A DNA stretch of 64,000 nt from Alteromonas ponticola (GCF_012911815.1 NZ_JAATNW010000003.1:62001-126000); one strand, 5' to 3'; counted from the stretch's first letter, positions 27,106 to 34,950 are shown. Translations and numbers: made by a program. Notes: a model not told the origin generated them from the sequence alone.

Positions 27106-27906
27106 ATGGAAAAGCTGTCAATATCTGACTTGCATATAGTGTTAGTGGAGCCTTCAGACACCCAACGCAAAATCATTACTACCTTACTGCTAAAAGAAAA
27201 GGTGAAAGAAATTGACCCTGTCAGCACACTTGCTGAGGCCCGCGCCGCGGTGCGCTCTCACGGTGCTGACCTCATTGTCAGTGCTATGTATTTTGAAGAT
27301 GGAACGGCAATCGATCTGCTTAAGTATATTAAAGAGTCGGATGAGTTTAAGACGATTCCGTTTATGCTGGTTTCAAGTGAAAATCGCTTAAGTAAGTTAG
27401 AAGAATTCAAACAGGCGGGTGTCGCCGCGATTCTTCCAAAACCTTTTGAACCATTACATCTTTCCAGAGCACTCAATGCAAGCCTGGATTTGATTAACCA
27501 TGATGAACTGGAACTTGAATTATTTGATGTTCAGGAAGTGAGGGTATTGTTGGTCGATGACAGTCGACTAGCCCGCAACCATATTCGCCGGGTGCTGGAA
27601 GGCATGGGGCTGAAGAAAATTCGCGAAGCAGAAAACGGTGCCATGGCGCTCACATTTATTAAAGATGAAGAGTTTGACCTGGTGGTGACGGATTACAACA
27701 TGCCTGAGATGGATGGACGCGAATTATCTGAGTTCATTCGCTTTAATCCAGAAACCACCCATATTCCCATTATCATGGTCACGTCTGAAGCGGCTGACAG
27801 CGCGCATATGGCTAACATTCAGCAAACCGGTGTAAATGCCCTTTGTGATAAACCCTTTGAACCAACCGAAGTCAGAGCGATGCTGGCAGCATTGTTGAGC
27901 GAATAA
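27106..27906 (+). CDS. Double receiver-domain response regulator
   Basis: This 266-residue protein is made of two CheY-like receivers and no output domain. The second (about 145-266) is complete: VDDS acidic pocket, phospho-acceptor in VVTDYNMPEMDG, then MVTSE and the KPF lysine. The first (about 8-130) has VEPSD in place of the acidic pair, and alanine/serine (VSAMYFEDG) where the phospho-acceptor aspartate should be, so it is probably a pseudo-receiver. It may act as a phosphate sink, an adaptor, or a chemotaxis or c-di-GMP signalling partner. The cognate kinase is unknown. Confidence 0.85.
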   Translation: MEKLSISDLHIVLVEPSDTQRKIITTLLLKEKVKEIDPVSTLAEARAAVRSHGADLIVSAMYFEDGTAIDLLKYIKESDEFKTIPFMLVSSENRLSKLEEFKQAGVAAILPKPFEPLHLSRALNASLDLINHDELELELFDVQEVRVLLVDDSRLARNHIRRVLEGMGLKKIREAENGAMALTFIKDEEFDLVVTDYNMPEMDGRELSEFIRFNPETTHIPIIMVTSEAADSAHMANIQQTGVNALCDKPFEPTEVRAMLAALLSE

Positions 27907-27939
27907 AAAATAATAGTATAAGCTATATGTGATTTGTAA

Positions 27940-27968
27940 TTGACAGTGTCAGAACATAGTCATAAAGT
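27940..27968 (+). promoter_or_regulatory. Possible promoter of the pheL-pheA unit
   Basis: A perfect -35 TTGACA (27940-27945) is followed after 17 bp by TAAAGT (27963-27968). Transcription would then start at about the pheL ATG, an unusually short leader. An upstream AT-rich element (TATAAG near 27918) is an alternative -10. The assignment is tentative. Confidence 0.4.
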
Positions 27969-27974
27969 GATTTT

Positions 27975-28034
27975 ATGAAAATAAATTACGCGCATACTTC
28001 AACTTTTTTCTTTGGCTTTATCCCCATTACCTGA
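27975..28034 (+). CDS. pheL: pheA leader peptide PheL
   Basis: This 19-codon frame ends just before an intrinsic terminator and encodes MKINYAHTSTFFFGFIPIT. Four of five consecutive codons are Phe (28005-28019, FFFGF), the signature of a phenylalanine attenuator leader. A ribosome waiting for Phe-tRNA at these codons would leave the downstream GGGAGG free to form the antiterminator. The sequence differs from the E. coli leader but the logic is the same. Confidence 0.88.
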   Translation: MKINYAHTSTFFFGFIPIT

Positions 28035-28083
28035 GGGAGGCTGAAGTGTGTATCTAAAACCTCCCACCGGGAGGTTTTTTTTT
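28035..28083 (+). terminator. pheA attenuator (antiterminator and terminator)
   Basis: Three segments compete: GGGAGG (28035-28040), CCTCCC (28060-28065) and GGGAGG (28069-28074), the last followed by nine T residues. Pairing of the second with the third gives a strong intrinsic terminator. Pairing of the first with the second prevents it. The first segment directly follows the pheL stop codon, so a ribosome finishing the leader covers it and favours termination. Confidence 0.88.
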
Positions 28084-28106
28084 GATTACAATGTGGAACG
28101 TTAACT

Positions 28107-29288
28107 ATGTCAGAGCCTGCATTAGACGCATTACGAGAGAAAATTACCGAGGTTGACCAGCAACTGATTCAACTATTTGCTCAGCGAAGAACCCTGACCA
28201 ATCAAGTTGCTGAAACAAAAATCAAACACCATATTCCAGTGCGCGATGTGCATCGTGAAGAACAATTGTTGGTAAGACTGATTAAAGCGGGGCAGCAAGC
28301 CGGTCTGGATGCTCACTACGTGACCCAGTTGTTCCATGTGATCATCGAAGATTCGGTGTTGAATCAACAAGCTATGTTGGCAGAACGGGCTAATCCAGGT
28401 AGTGCGCTGCCATTAAACAGAGTGGCCTTCTTAGGTGATAAAGGCTCATACAGTTACCTCGCCACACAAAAATACTTTTCGCGCCGCCCGGGCGAACTGC
28501 TTGAAATAGGCTGTCAAAGTTTCAGCGAAATTGTTACCAAGGTTGAACGCGCGGAAGCCGACTATGCGGTACTTCCCATTGAGAATACAACCTCGGGCAG
28601 CATTAATGAGGTCTACGATCAATTGCAACATACGCAATTAAGTATTATTGGCGAATTGACGCACCCTATCCGCCATGCACTGTTGGTAAAAGGCGATACG
28701 CAACTCAGTCAGATAAAAACCTTATATGCTCACCCACAGGTATTCACTCAATGTAGTCACTTTCTTGCTGAACTGGGTAATGTGGAAGTTAAAACCGTGG
28801 ATAGTACGTCCTCGGCTATGTTGACGGTGAGTGAGTTAAACAGTGCTGAAGTCGCCGCGATAGGGAGTGAAGCGGGTGGTAACTTATACGGCTTAACGGC
28901 GATAAAATCAAATCTGGCAAATCAAAAAGAAAACCACAGCCGGTTTATTGTGGTCGCCCGTGACGCGGTAAATGTTCCGTTGCAAGTACCGGCTAAAACC
29001 ACCTTTGTGATGTCTACCGTACAAAAGCCAGGTGCGCTGGTAGAAGCGTTACTGGTCCTTAAAGATAATGCCATTAATATGACAAAATTAGAGTCTCGCC
29101 CTATACCGGGTAACCCTTGGGAAGAAATGTTTTATATTGACGTGGAAGGCAATCTAAATGATGGTCCTTTACAAAAGGCAATCGACGCACTGCGTAAAAT
29201 CACACGTTATCTGAAGTTGCTGGGGTGTTATCCCAGCGAAGAAATAAGCCCCACCAAGGTAGCTGCTGCCCAGGCTTTAGCAGAATAA
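28107..29288 (+). CDS. pheA: Bifunctional chorismate mutase / prephenate dehydratase (P-protein)
   Basis: This 393-residue enzyme converts chorismate to prephenate and then to phenylpyruvate, the precursor of phenylalanine. The chorismate mutase domain is 1-90, the dehydratase about 103-285 (the ENTTSGSINEVYD stretch lies in it), and the C-terminal ACT regulatory domain about 298-390 holds the GALV and ESRP motifs that bind phenylalanine for feedback inhibition. It is controlled by the leader and attenuator upstream. It ends 3 bp from the stop of the convergent TPR-GGDEF gene. Confidence 0.96.
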   Translation: MSEPALDALREKITEVDQQLIQLFAQRRTLTNQVAETKIKHHIPVRDVHREEQLLVRLIKAGQQAGLDAHYVTQLFHVIIEDSVLNQQAMLAERANPGSALPLNRVAFLGDKGSYSYLATQKYFSRRPGELLEIGCQSFSEIVTKVERAEADYAVLPIENTTSGSINEVYDQLQHTQLSIIGELTHPIRHALLVKGDTQLSQIKTLYAHPQVFTQCSHFLAELGNVEVKTVDSTSSAMLTVSELNSAEVAAIGSEAGGNLYGLTAIKSNLANQKENHSRFIVVARDAVNVPLQVPAKTTFVMSTVQKPGALVEALLVLKDNAINMTKLESRPIPGNPWEEMFYIDVEGNLNDGPLQKAIDALRKITRYLKLLGCYPSEEISPTKVAAAQALAE

Positions 29289-29291
29289 TCG

Positions 29292-31037
29292 CTAGCTGAA
29301 CTTTTCGTCCAGGGTAAAGGATTCAGGTGGATAACCATCGTAAACATACACCCGGTTTCTGCCTTCATCCTTACTGCGATACATCGCTTTGTCAGCACAC
29401 GCGTACAAGTGTTGAAACTTGTAGCCACACAACTTGGTGTCTGCCACGCCAAAGCTTGCGGTAACTTTAAACGTCGCCCCCGTTTCGGCGGTATCGATGG
29501 CGGCAATAGCACTGCGGCAACTTTCGGTAATAAGGTGAGCTTTTCGGGCGCCACAGCCAGGTAATAGAATAGCGAATTCTTCGCCACCCAATCGCCCAAT
29601 AACATCTTGATTTCGACAAACCCGTTTCACCACATCAACCACCGCTTGGAGCGCCCAGTCGCCGACAACATGGCCATGTTTGTCATTAACCGTTTTAAAC
29701 AAGTCCAGATCGAATACGACGACAGTAAGGTGTTGCCCGGTTTTCTGATGATAGCTTAACGCTTTTTCAGCGACACTTGTAAAATAGTGGCGGTTCGCAA
29801 TTCCAGTCAACTCGTCAGTTTGTGCCTGAGTTTTCAATTGTATCTGCAATTTGTGATTAAACAATAACCAGACCATCACAATGGATGCCAGCAAAACCAA
29901 AGTGGCAATGACCAGTCGACTATTATCTATTTCTCGCTGGGCTAATTCTGCCTGCATTTTAAGTAATGAGTTTTCTTTGTTCAGCAACGCAATCTGATTC
30001 ACTTTTTTGTGGGCTTCGAATCGGGTTTGCTGGATCGCAAGTTGACGCATTTTTGTTTCATCAAGCAGCGCTTTTTGCGTTTCAGAATATTGTTTGTAAT
30101 AGTGATGAGCCTGGGCCATATTATCTATTCTTTCAAAATATTTATACAGCACTTCAAACGCCAATACCCGTGGCTGAAACATACCTGCCCCACTGGACAA
30201 AGCAATAGCTTTTTCTGCGTGTTGTTTCACTTTGTCATATAGACCAGCATCAAAATACAGATTAGAGAGTTGAGCCTGATAATCAGCTTGTACGACTGAA
30301 TAATAGGCTTTTTCGTACACATCCTTATTGGACTCTAGTAATGCAATTGCGTCGGTAACTTTACCTAGCTTGTAATAGAGTTTGGCTTTAATGACCAGGT
30401 TTACCAACGTGACCAGATGTTCATCAGCGTCTTTGCAATAGCGAATCGCGTGATCTGCAGAGCCGGGGTCAATCACGTGATTTAGATAAAACTCTGCTTC
30501 CAGTTTATTTTGCAGCGCTACGCAAACAGTATGCGGATTATCTGCATGTTCAATTAGCCAGTTTGCCGATTCCAAACCCAGCTCATACTCACCTAAGTGA
30601 TTATAAAAAATGGCTAATCCCGCGTATGCATTAATCTGTCCCTCTTTGCTTACTTCTGGGATCAATGCGATCAACTGCTGCGCATACGTATACCCTTCAA
30701 TGAAATTTCGCATTACGCCGTACAAATTGACGGTAACGGTCAGGGCTCTAATTTTTAAATCATTGTTGCGCGCAGATTCGTATACCGCCATGGTATAAGG
30801 GATTGCACTGGCTGGCTCACCATCAAAAATAATCTGATAGGCTTGTAACAACTTGAAAAAGTTGGCTTCATATGGGGTGAAGGTGTGTGCATTTTGTTCA
30901 AGTTCAACAAGCAGCTGGTTGAACTCGTGAGGTTGCTTACTCTTAATTTGGTCCGCTTTTTCCAATAACATAGTGTTCGTTGCAGCTGAGGAACATGCTG
31001 CAAATAACAAAATGAGTAAATAGAAGATGCGTTTCAT
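29292..31037 (-). CDS. Periplasmic TPR / cytoplasmic GGDEF diguanylate cyclase, copy B
   Basis: This 581-residue protein has a signal-type N-terminus (MKRIFYLLILLFAAC), a long helical TPR-like region (about 25-340), a coiled segment, one transmembrane helix (about 375-393) and a C-terminal GGDEF domain (about 408-560). The active site is GGEEF (484-488), and the RxxD inhibitory site (RNQD) lies five residues before it, so it probably makes c-di-GMP under feedback control. It starts 3 nt after the 67-residue small gene and is paralogous to the protein at 31551-33293 over its whole length. The TPR region is predicted to be periplasmic and could bind a peptide. Confidence 0.9.
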   Translation of the reverse strand: MKRIFYLLILLFAACSSAATNTMLLEKADQIKSKQPHEFNQLLVELEQNAHTFTPYEANFFKLLQAYQIIFDGEPASAIPYTMAVYESARNNDLKIRALTVTVNLYGVMRNFIEGYTYAQQLIALIPEVSKEGQINAYAGLAIFYNHLGEYELGLESANWLIEHADNPHTVCVALQNKLEAEFYLNHVIDPGSADHAIRYCKDADEHLVTLVNLVIKAKLYYKLGKVTDAIALLESNKDVYEKAYYSVVQADYQAQLSNLYFDAGLYDKVKQHAEKAIALSSGAGMFQPRVLAFEVLYKYFERIDNMAQAHHYYKQYSETQKALLDETKMRQLAIQQTRFEAHKKVNQIALLNKENSLLKMQAELAQREIDNSRLVIATLVLLASIVMVWLLFNHKLQIQLKTQAQTDELTGIANRHYFTSVAEKALSYHQKTGQHLTVVVFDLDLFKTVNDKHGHVVGDWALQAVVDVVKRVCRNQDVIGRLGGEEFAILLPGCGARKAHLITESCRSAIAAIDTAETGATFKVTASFGVADTKLCGYKFQHLYACADKAMYRSKDEGRNRVYVYDGYPPESFTLDEKFS

Positions 31038-31040
31038 ACA

Positions 31041-31244
31041 CTAATTTACGAAAATGGATGTTTCTTCATCACCATCATCTTCGTCATCATCCGGGTCTTT
31101 ATCTGGATGTATTACACACCACAATTTTCTATCCTCGAATCGTTCTTTTTCAGATTCGAATACAGACCAAAATTGCTGTCCAGCATCTACTGCGTTAATA
31201 TCCGCATTCGCACCTAAGCTTTCCAATAACTCAACTGCTGACAT
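31041..31244 (-). CDS. 67-residue acidic small protein, copy B (candidate borosin precursor)
   Basis: This small protein has a strong AAGGGAG five bases before the ATG. The N-terminus MSAVELLESLG is helix-like. A hydrophobic patch KLWCVIHPDK (40-49) follows, then a run of Asp/Glu and a short tail SIFVN. The paralogue at 33295-33498 has the same length and the same layout. Because a SonM-like peptide N-methyltransferase heads the gene row, I infer that these are substrates of it: a leader helix resembling that of SonA, then a core. I do not recognise the family, and direct proof is lacking. It is followed after 3 nt by a TPR-GGDEF gene. Confidence 0.65.
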   Translation of the reverse strand: MSAVELLESLGANADINAVDAGQQFWSVFESEKERFEDRKLWCVIHPDKDPDDDEDDGDEETSIFVN

Positions 31245-31550
31245 AGCGTCTCCCTTTTAACTGAAGTGCATCCATTTAGAAATAGATTAGCATCCCTTTC
31301 GCATTACAGTATTATTATTTTTTTCACAGCCTATATAAAGAAAAAGTTTTTTCAGCTGTTAGCCGAGCTCGTTTAAAAAATCCAAAAGTGAAGCAAAAAA
31401 AGCTGCTCTCACTGTTTTGGTATTATTTTTATTTAAATAGAAACAAAAGGTTGATGTGGCATCAGCCACCGCCAATTACCTCAACACGCAACCTGACTCC
31501 ATATAACCCGTCGTACTAACTTAAATCAATTTAGAATAAAGGGTAAACAA
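31245..31550. other. Spacer between the two small-protein/GGDEF cassettes
   Basis: This 306-bp AT-rich gap separates cassette A from cassette B on the minus strand. It holds a possible terminator for cassette A (31443-31468). AT-rich stretches near 31300-31350 could contain a promoter for cassette B, though no convincing -35/-10 pair stands out. I found no further small gene with a ribosome-binding site in it. Confidence 0.4.
31443..31468 (-). terminator. Possible terminator after TPR-GGDEF copy A
   Basis: On the minus strand GG-TGATG pairs with CATCA-CC (one mismatch) around a three-base loop and is followed by TTTTGTTT. The stem is short, so read-through into cassette B is likely. Confidence 0.4.
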
Positions 31551-33293
31551 TCAGTTCGCTTGTTCTACTAGTTCCCGCATATTCTGTTCGCTGCTATCAA
31601 AAACAAAAACGCGGTTTCGTCCCTCCTTTTTACTTTTATATAGCGCGAGGTCAGCGTTCGCGTATAAGGTTTCGAACGTATAGCCGCACACCTGGGTATC
31701 AGCTATACCAAAGCTGGCAGTTATCTTAAACTGTTCTCCTGACTGGGAAGTATCGATAGCTTCAATAGCCTCACGACATTTTTCAGTAATTGAGCGCGCT
31801 TTTGACAAGGTACAGCCCGGCAGCAATATACCGAATTCCTCGCCGCCCAGACGGCCAATGACATCCTGTTCTCTTAAGACTTCCTGGATTGCTTCAATCA
31901 CTGCTTTAAGCGCCCAATCACCTATCAGATGACCGTATGAATCATTGATATGTTTAAAATAATCTAAGTCAAACACAACGAGAGTTAAAACCTGTTGGGT
32001 CTTTTTATGATAAGCCAGCGATGATGCCGCTAGCTGTGAAAAATGGTGACGGTTCGGCACCCCGGTTAATTCATCGGTCTGCGCTTGTTGCTTCAGCTGG
32101 CGCTGCATTTTGCGGTTAACTAACAACCATATTACGACAAGTGACGAAAGTAAAAACAAGGTCACAATCACTAATCGGTTATTTTCAATTTCGGTGCGGG
32201 CCAGCACCGCCTCGGTCTTAAGCAGAGAATTTTCTTTATCTAGTAATTTAATCTGGTTTGCTTTTTCTATGGCATCAATCTTCGCTTGCTGAATGGCCAG
32301 TTGTTTAACTTTTGCTTCATCTAAAAACGCTTTCTCGGTTTCCGTCAGTTTCTTCAATGTGTCCAAAGCACTTGACTCATCGCCAACGCTTTCGGCATAA
32401 CGAAACAATGTTTCGTAAGCTTGAATTCTGGACTTGTACAGCCCCGCGCCACTGGACTGTTGTATTGATAAATTAGCATGTTGATATGCTTTCACAGCAT
32501 CACCAGTAAGCCAGTATAACTCTGCCAGTTCAGCTTCGTAGCTAGAGATTGCTACCGGGTAGCGTGATTTTTTTACCGCTTGTTCACGACTAAGTAGATA
32601 TTCAAGCGCAGCTTCAACCTGCCCTTTCTGTTTAAGCAGCTTGGCTTTTGTCACTATGTTCATAGAGGCGGGAGCATACTCGTTGGCACGTTCACAAATT
32701 TCGATAGCTGCATTGACCTGATCAAATTGCTCAATATTGCCCAGGTTAAAATTAGCCTCTAGTTTAGTTGTCTGGGCGAAGCACAATGTACGCGCGTCGT
32801 CAGTCAACCCGAGGACTTTATTGGATGCGTCAAGGCCCAAACTAAATTCATCAATTTGATTGTAAAAAATAGCGAGGATGGCATAGGCTTCAATACGATT
32901 ATTAAGGTTTCCTTGCGGCAAAAGTTCGAGCAGGGTCAATGCCTGAGCATAGCCTGCTAAATAATTTCTCACTATTGCCTGAATATTTATTGCCGCTGCT
33001 AATACTTTTATCTTCAATTCGATATTGGCAGTATTAGCAATCACCCTTAAATAATACTGCAACGCTATCTTGGGCTCACCTGCAAAACCAATACGATAAC
33101 CATCCAGGTAGGTAAAATAATCTTTTTCGTATGCGTCAAAGTGTGCAAGGTCGGTTCTGAGTGTTTCCAGCTTGGTTGCAAATAGCTTTGGATCACGACT
33201 CTTAAATCGATCAGCTTCTTTAAGAAGCGCCGAATAGTCAGCAGCATAACTTGCTGCTGACATTAAACAGGCTATAAAAAGAAGGATTTTCAC
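31551..33293 (-). CDS. Periplasmic TPR / cytoplasmic GGDEF diguanylate cyclase, copy A
   Basis: This full-length paralogue of the protein at 29292-31037 has the same order of parts: signal peptide (ends SYA, about residue 17), TPR-like helices, transmembrane helix (about 375-393), and GGDEF domain with GGEEF preceded by the RxxD site REQD. I place the start at GTG 33293, one base after the small-gene stop. That gives 580 residues (581 in copy B) and an N-terminus MKILLFIA that aligns with MKRIFYLL. A longer frame from an ATG at 33344 would overlap the small gene. Probably makes c-di-GMP. Confidence 0.88.
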   Translation of the reverse strand: MKILLFIACLMSAASYAADYSALLKEADRFKSRDPKLFATKLETLRTDLAHFDAYEKDYFTYLDGYRIGFAGEPKIALQYYLRVIANTANIELKIKVLAAAINIQAIVRNYLAGYAQALTLLELLPQGNLNNRIEAYAILAIFYNQIDEFSLGLDASNKVLGLTDDARTLCFAQTTKLEANFNLGNIEQFDQVNAAIEICERANEYAPASMNIVTKAKLLKQKGQVEAALEYLLSREQAVKKSRYPVAISSYEAELAELYWLTGDAVKAYQHANLSIQQSSGAGLYKSRIQAYETLFRYAESVGDESSALDTLKKLTETEKAFLDEAKVKQLAIQQAKIDAIEKANQIKLLDKENSLLKTEAVLARTEIENNRLVIVTLFLLSSLVVIWLLVNRKMQRQLKQQAQTDELTGVPNRHHFSQLAASSLAYHKKTQQVLTLVVFDLDYFKHINDSYGHLIGDWALKAVIEAIQEVLREQDVIGRLGGEEFGILLPGCTLSKARSITEKCREAIEAIDTSQSGEQFKITASFGIADTQVCGYTFETLYANADLALYKSKKEGRNRVFVFDSSEQNMRELVEQAN

Positions 33294-33294
33294 C

Positions 33295-33498
33295 TTAGTG
33301 AAATGATACAGACTTTTCCTCTTCCTTGTTTTTGTCATCGTCATTGTCTTCTTCTTTTTCAGGGAACATTATGCACCAAAGCTTTTCTGGTTTGTTCGTC
33401 GAGTGCTCACTGAAACTCTCTGAAAAGTATTTACGTGCTTCCGCCTTCGTGACATTAGCACTACCACCTAACTTTTCTAACAATTTTACTGCTGACAT
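33295..33498 (-). CDS. 67-residue acidic small protein, copy A (candidate borosin precursor)
   Basis: This 67-residue paralogue of the protein at 31041-31244 shares the MSAV.LLE.LG N-terminus. The hydrophobic motif KLWCIMFPEK (39-48) is followed by an Asp/Glu/Lys-rich tail. An AAGGGA sequence about eight bases before the ATG supports translation. The identity between copies is concentrated in the leader-like start and the KLWC patch, while the middle and tail vary. This pattern fits a leader and core of a modified peptide. It lies 88 bp after the GNAT gene, third in the row behind the SonM-like gene. The precursor role is inferred, not shown. Confidence 0.65.
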   Translation of the reverse strand: MSAVKLLEKLGGSANVTKAEARKYFSESFSEHSTNKPEKLWCIMFPEKEEDNDDDKNKEEEKSVSFH

Positions 33499-33586
33499 GG
33501 TTATTTCCCTTTGTGATTATTGTAGTTCGTTTTTTGCGGTTAGAAATTACCACTAAACGTTAAAATTGTTAACAAAGTTAGCGCGC

Positions 33587-34081
33587 TTATTTTCTGATCC
33601 CTTTCAAAAACGTATTTTCTTCTTCAGCCATTTTTGAGTCAAAGGCAAAACCGATTTCTCGCAACGTTTTGAGTGACCGATAGTTCTGCGAATGACAAAA
33701 TGCAATCATTGATGTCGCTAACTCCCGCTTTTCTGCGAGATTGACCAGTGCTATGAACGCATAGCGACCAATATGCATGTTCCAAAAATCGGGTTTTAAC
33801 ATTACACCTACTTCACCCACGTTATTGCGTATTTTCAACATTGCTATACCTGCCGCTACTGTTTTGTCATGGTTACAGATTGTCCAAATTTTTTGCCTGA
33901 AGCCGATTGCTTCGTTGAGCGAGAGCGCCTGCTTAAACAGAAATTCAATTTGATCGGAAGAATAAGGGGCACTTATGTACTGCATTATTTCATAACGTGA
34001 AAATAGCTCTCTAAATAACGAAAAGTCATTATGCTCTAACAGGCATGCTCTAAATTGTTTTGAAATAGGGAATTGTTTCAT
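33587..34081 (-). CDS. GNAT-family N-acetyltransferase
   Basis: This 164-residue RimJ/RimL-type acetyltransferase contains the acetyl-CoA-binding region around GEVGVMLKPDFWNMHIGRYAF and the C-terminal strand REIGF. Its ATG overlaps the stop of the SonM-like gene by 4 bp, so the two are co-translated. That coupling makes it a candidate tailoring or self-protection enzyme of the peptide pathway. The substrate cannot be deduced, and it could equally be an unrelated GNAT carried along. Confidence 0.82.
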   Translation of the reverse strand: MKQFPISKQFRACLLEHNDFSLFRELFSRYEIMQYISAPYSSDQIEFLFKQALSLNEAIGFRQKIWTICNHDKTVAAGIAMLKIRNNVGEVGVMLKPDFWNMHIGRYAFIALVNLAEKRELATSMIAFCHSQNYRSLKTLREIGFAFDSKMAEEENTFLKGIRK

Positions 34082-34869
34082 TCCAAATCGAGTGTATTCA
34101 GAAGACGCTCAATGGTCAGGTCTTTAGATTTTTTTGTGCCCGGGGGTATCACCAGTGTTGAGTGCTGATGCACTTTTGCATCTGCCAGTGCTGAAAGATT
34201 CACCCATTCAACTCTCACTTCTTCAATTGGCAAAACGGCTGCCTCGTACAGAGCAACCTTGTGATCAGGGGAGTAGTATTCCAGCAAACAATTCTGCAGA
34301 ACTCTACGATATTTACTTGCCGCGGTAAACGACTTAAGTTGTCTGTCCCCTACCATTCCAATCTGCCATAAAATCACCAGCGCTGTAGTATCTAAGCATT
34401 TTTTGTTGAATAAAAACTGGCTGGCTTCGTAATGCACGCACCCATGCGTGCCAGGATCTAGTCCCATATCGGCGTATAAACAGTCTTCGGCAGAAATTCC
34501 TGGCTCCATATGCCCCGCAAACCCTTCATCCTTTGCCTGTTTAATGACTTTATGTGGCGCGAGTGCGAATACACCGGGATGGCCATAAAACGCACCTACC
34601 ACTTTTTTTCCCAACCGTACTTCTGCCATCATCACTTCTACCATTTCACGGTAGGTCTGACGGCGATCTTTTCCTTCTGCATACAATGGCTGCAGGCTGC
34701 GAACATCAGCATTCATCGACATCACCCACTCTTCAACATACTTGTCAGACATACTGCAAAACACTACATCTGCCTGTTCAATATGGCTTCGCGAAAGCGG
34801 ACATATATGGGAGCCTAGTGTCATTCCAACCCCCACGCAGGTGATACTACCTAGCCTCTTTGTTGTCAT
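34078..34869 (-). CDS. SonM-like split-borosin alpha-N-methyltransferase
   Basis: This 263-residue SAM-dependent enzyme has the tetrapyrrole-methylase fold. As I recall Shewanella SonM, it matches along its whole length: CVGVG at the start, LSRSHIEQADVVF, FYGHPGVF, MEPGISAED, EASQF and LWQIG. R69, Y73 and Y95 have the same spacing (4 and 22 residues) as the catalytic R72/Y76/Y98 of the borosin enzyme OphMA. Enzymes of this group methylate backbone amides of a separate precursor peptide. The start has AGAGG five bases upstream. It heads a same-strand row with a GNAT gene and two 67-residue small genes. A cobalamin-type methylase role is unlikely. Confidence 0.88.
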   Translation of the reverse strand: MTTKRLGSITCVGVGMTLGSHICPLSRSHIEQADVVFCSMSDKYVEEWVMSMNADVRSLQPLYAEGKDRRQTYREMVEVMMAEVRLGKKVVGAFYGHPGVFALAPHKVIKQAKDEGFAGHMEPGISAEDCLYADMGLDPGTHGCVHYEASQFLFNKKCLDTTALVILWQIGMVGDRQLKSFTAASKYRRVLQNCLLEYYSPDHKVALYEAAVLPIEEVRVEWVNLSALADAKVHQHSTLVIPPGTKKSKDLTIERLLNTLDLE

Positions 34870-34950
34870 TATAACCTCTGTACTGTAATTATTTTTATCA
34901 AAGCGTTACCCGCAGACATCCGTGATTGTTTTGGCCTGTCACATCTAAAA

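Noticed and set aside
34078..34869. Cobalamin or siroheme tetrapyrrole methylase
   Set aside because: The fold is shared, but the R/Y/Y residues and overall sequence follow SonM. No cobalamin or siroheme genes are nearby, and small peptide genes are.
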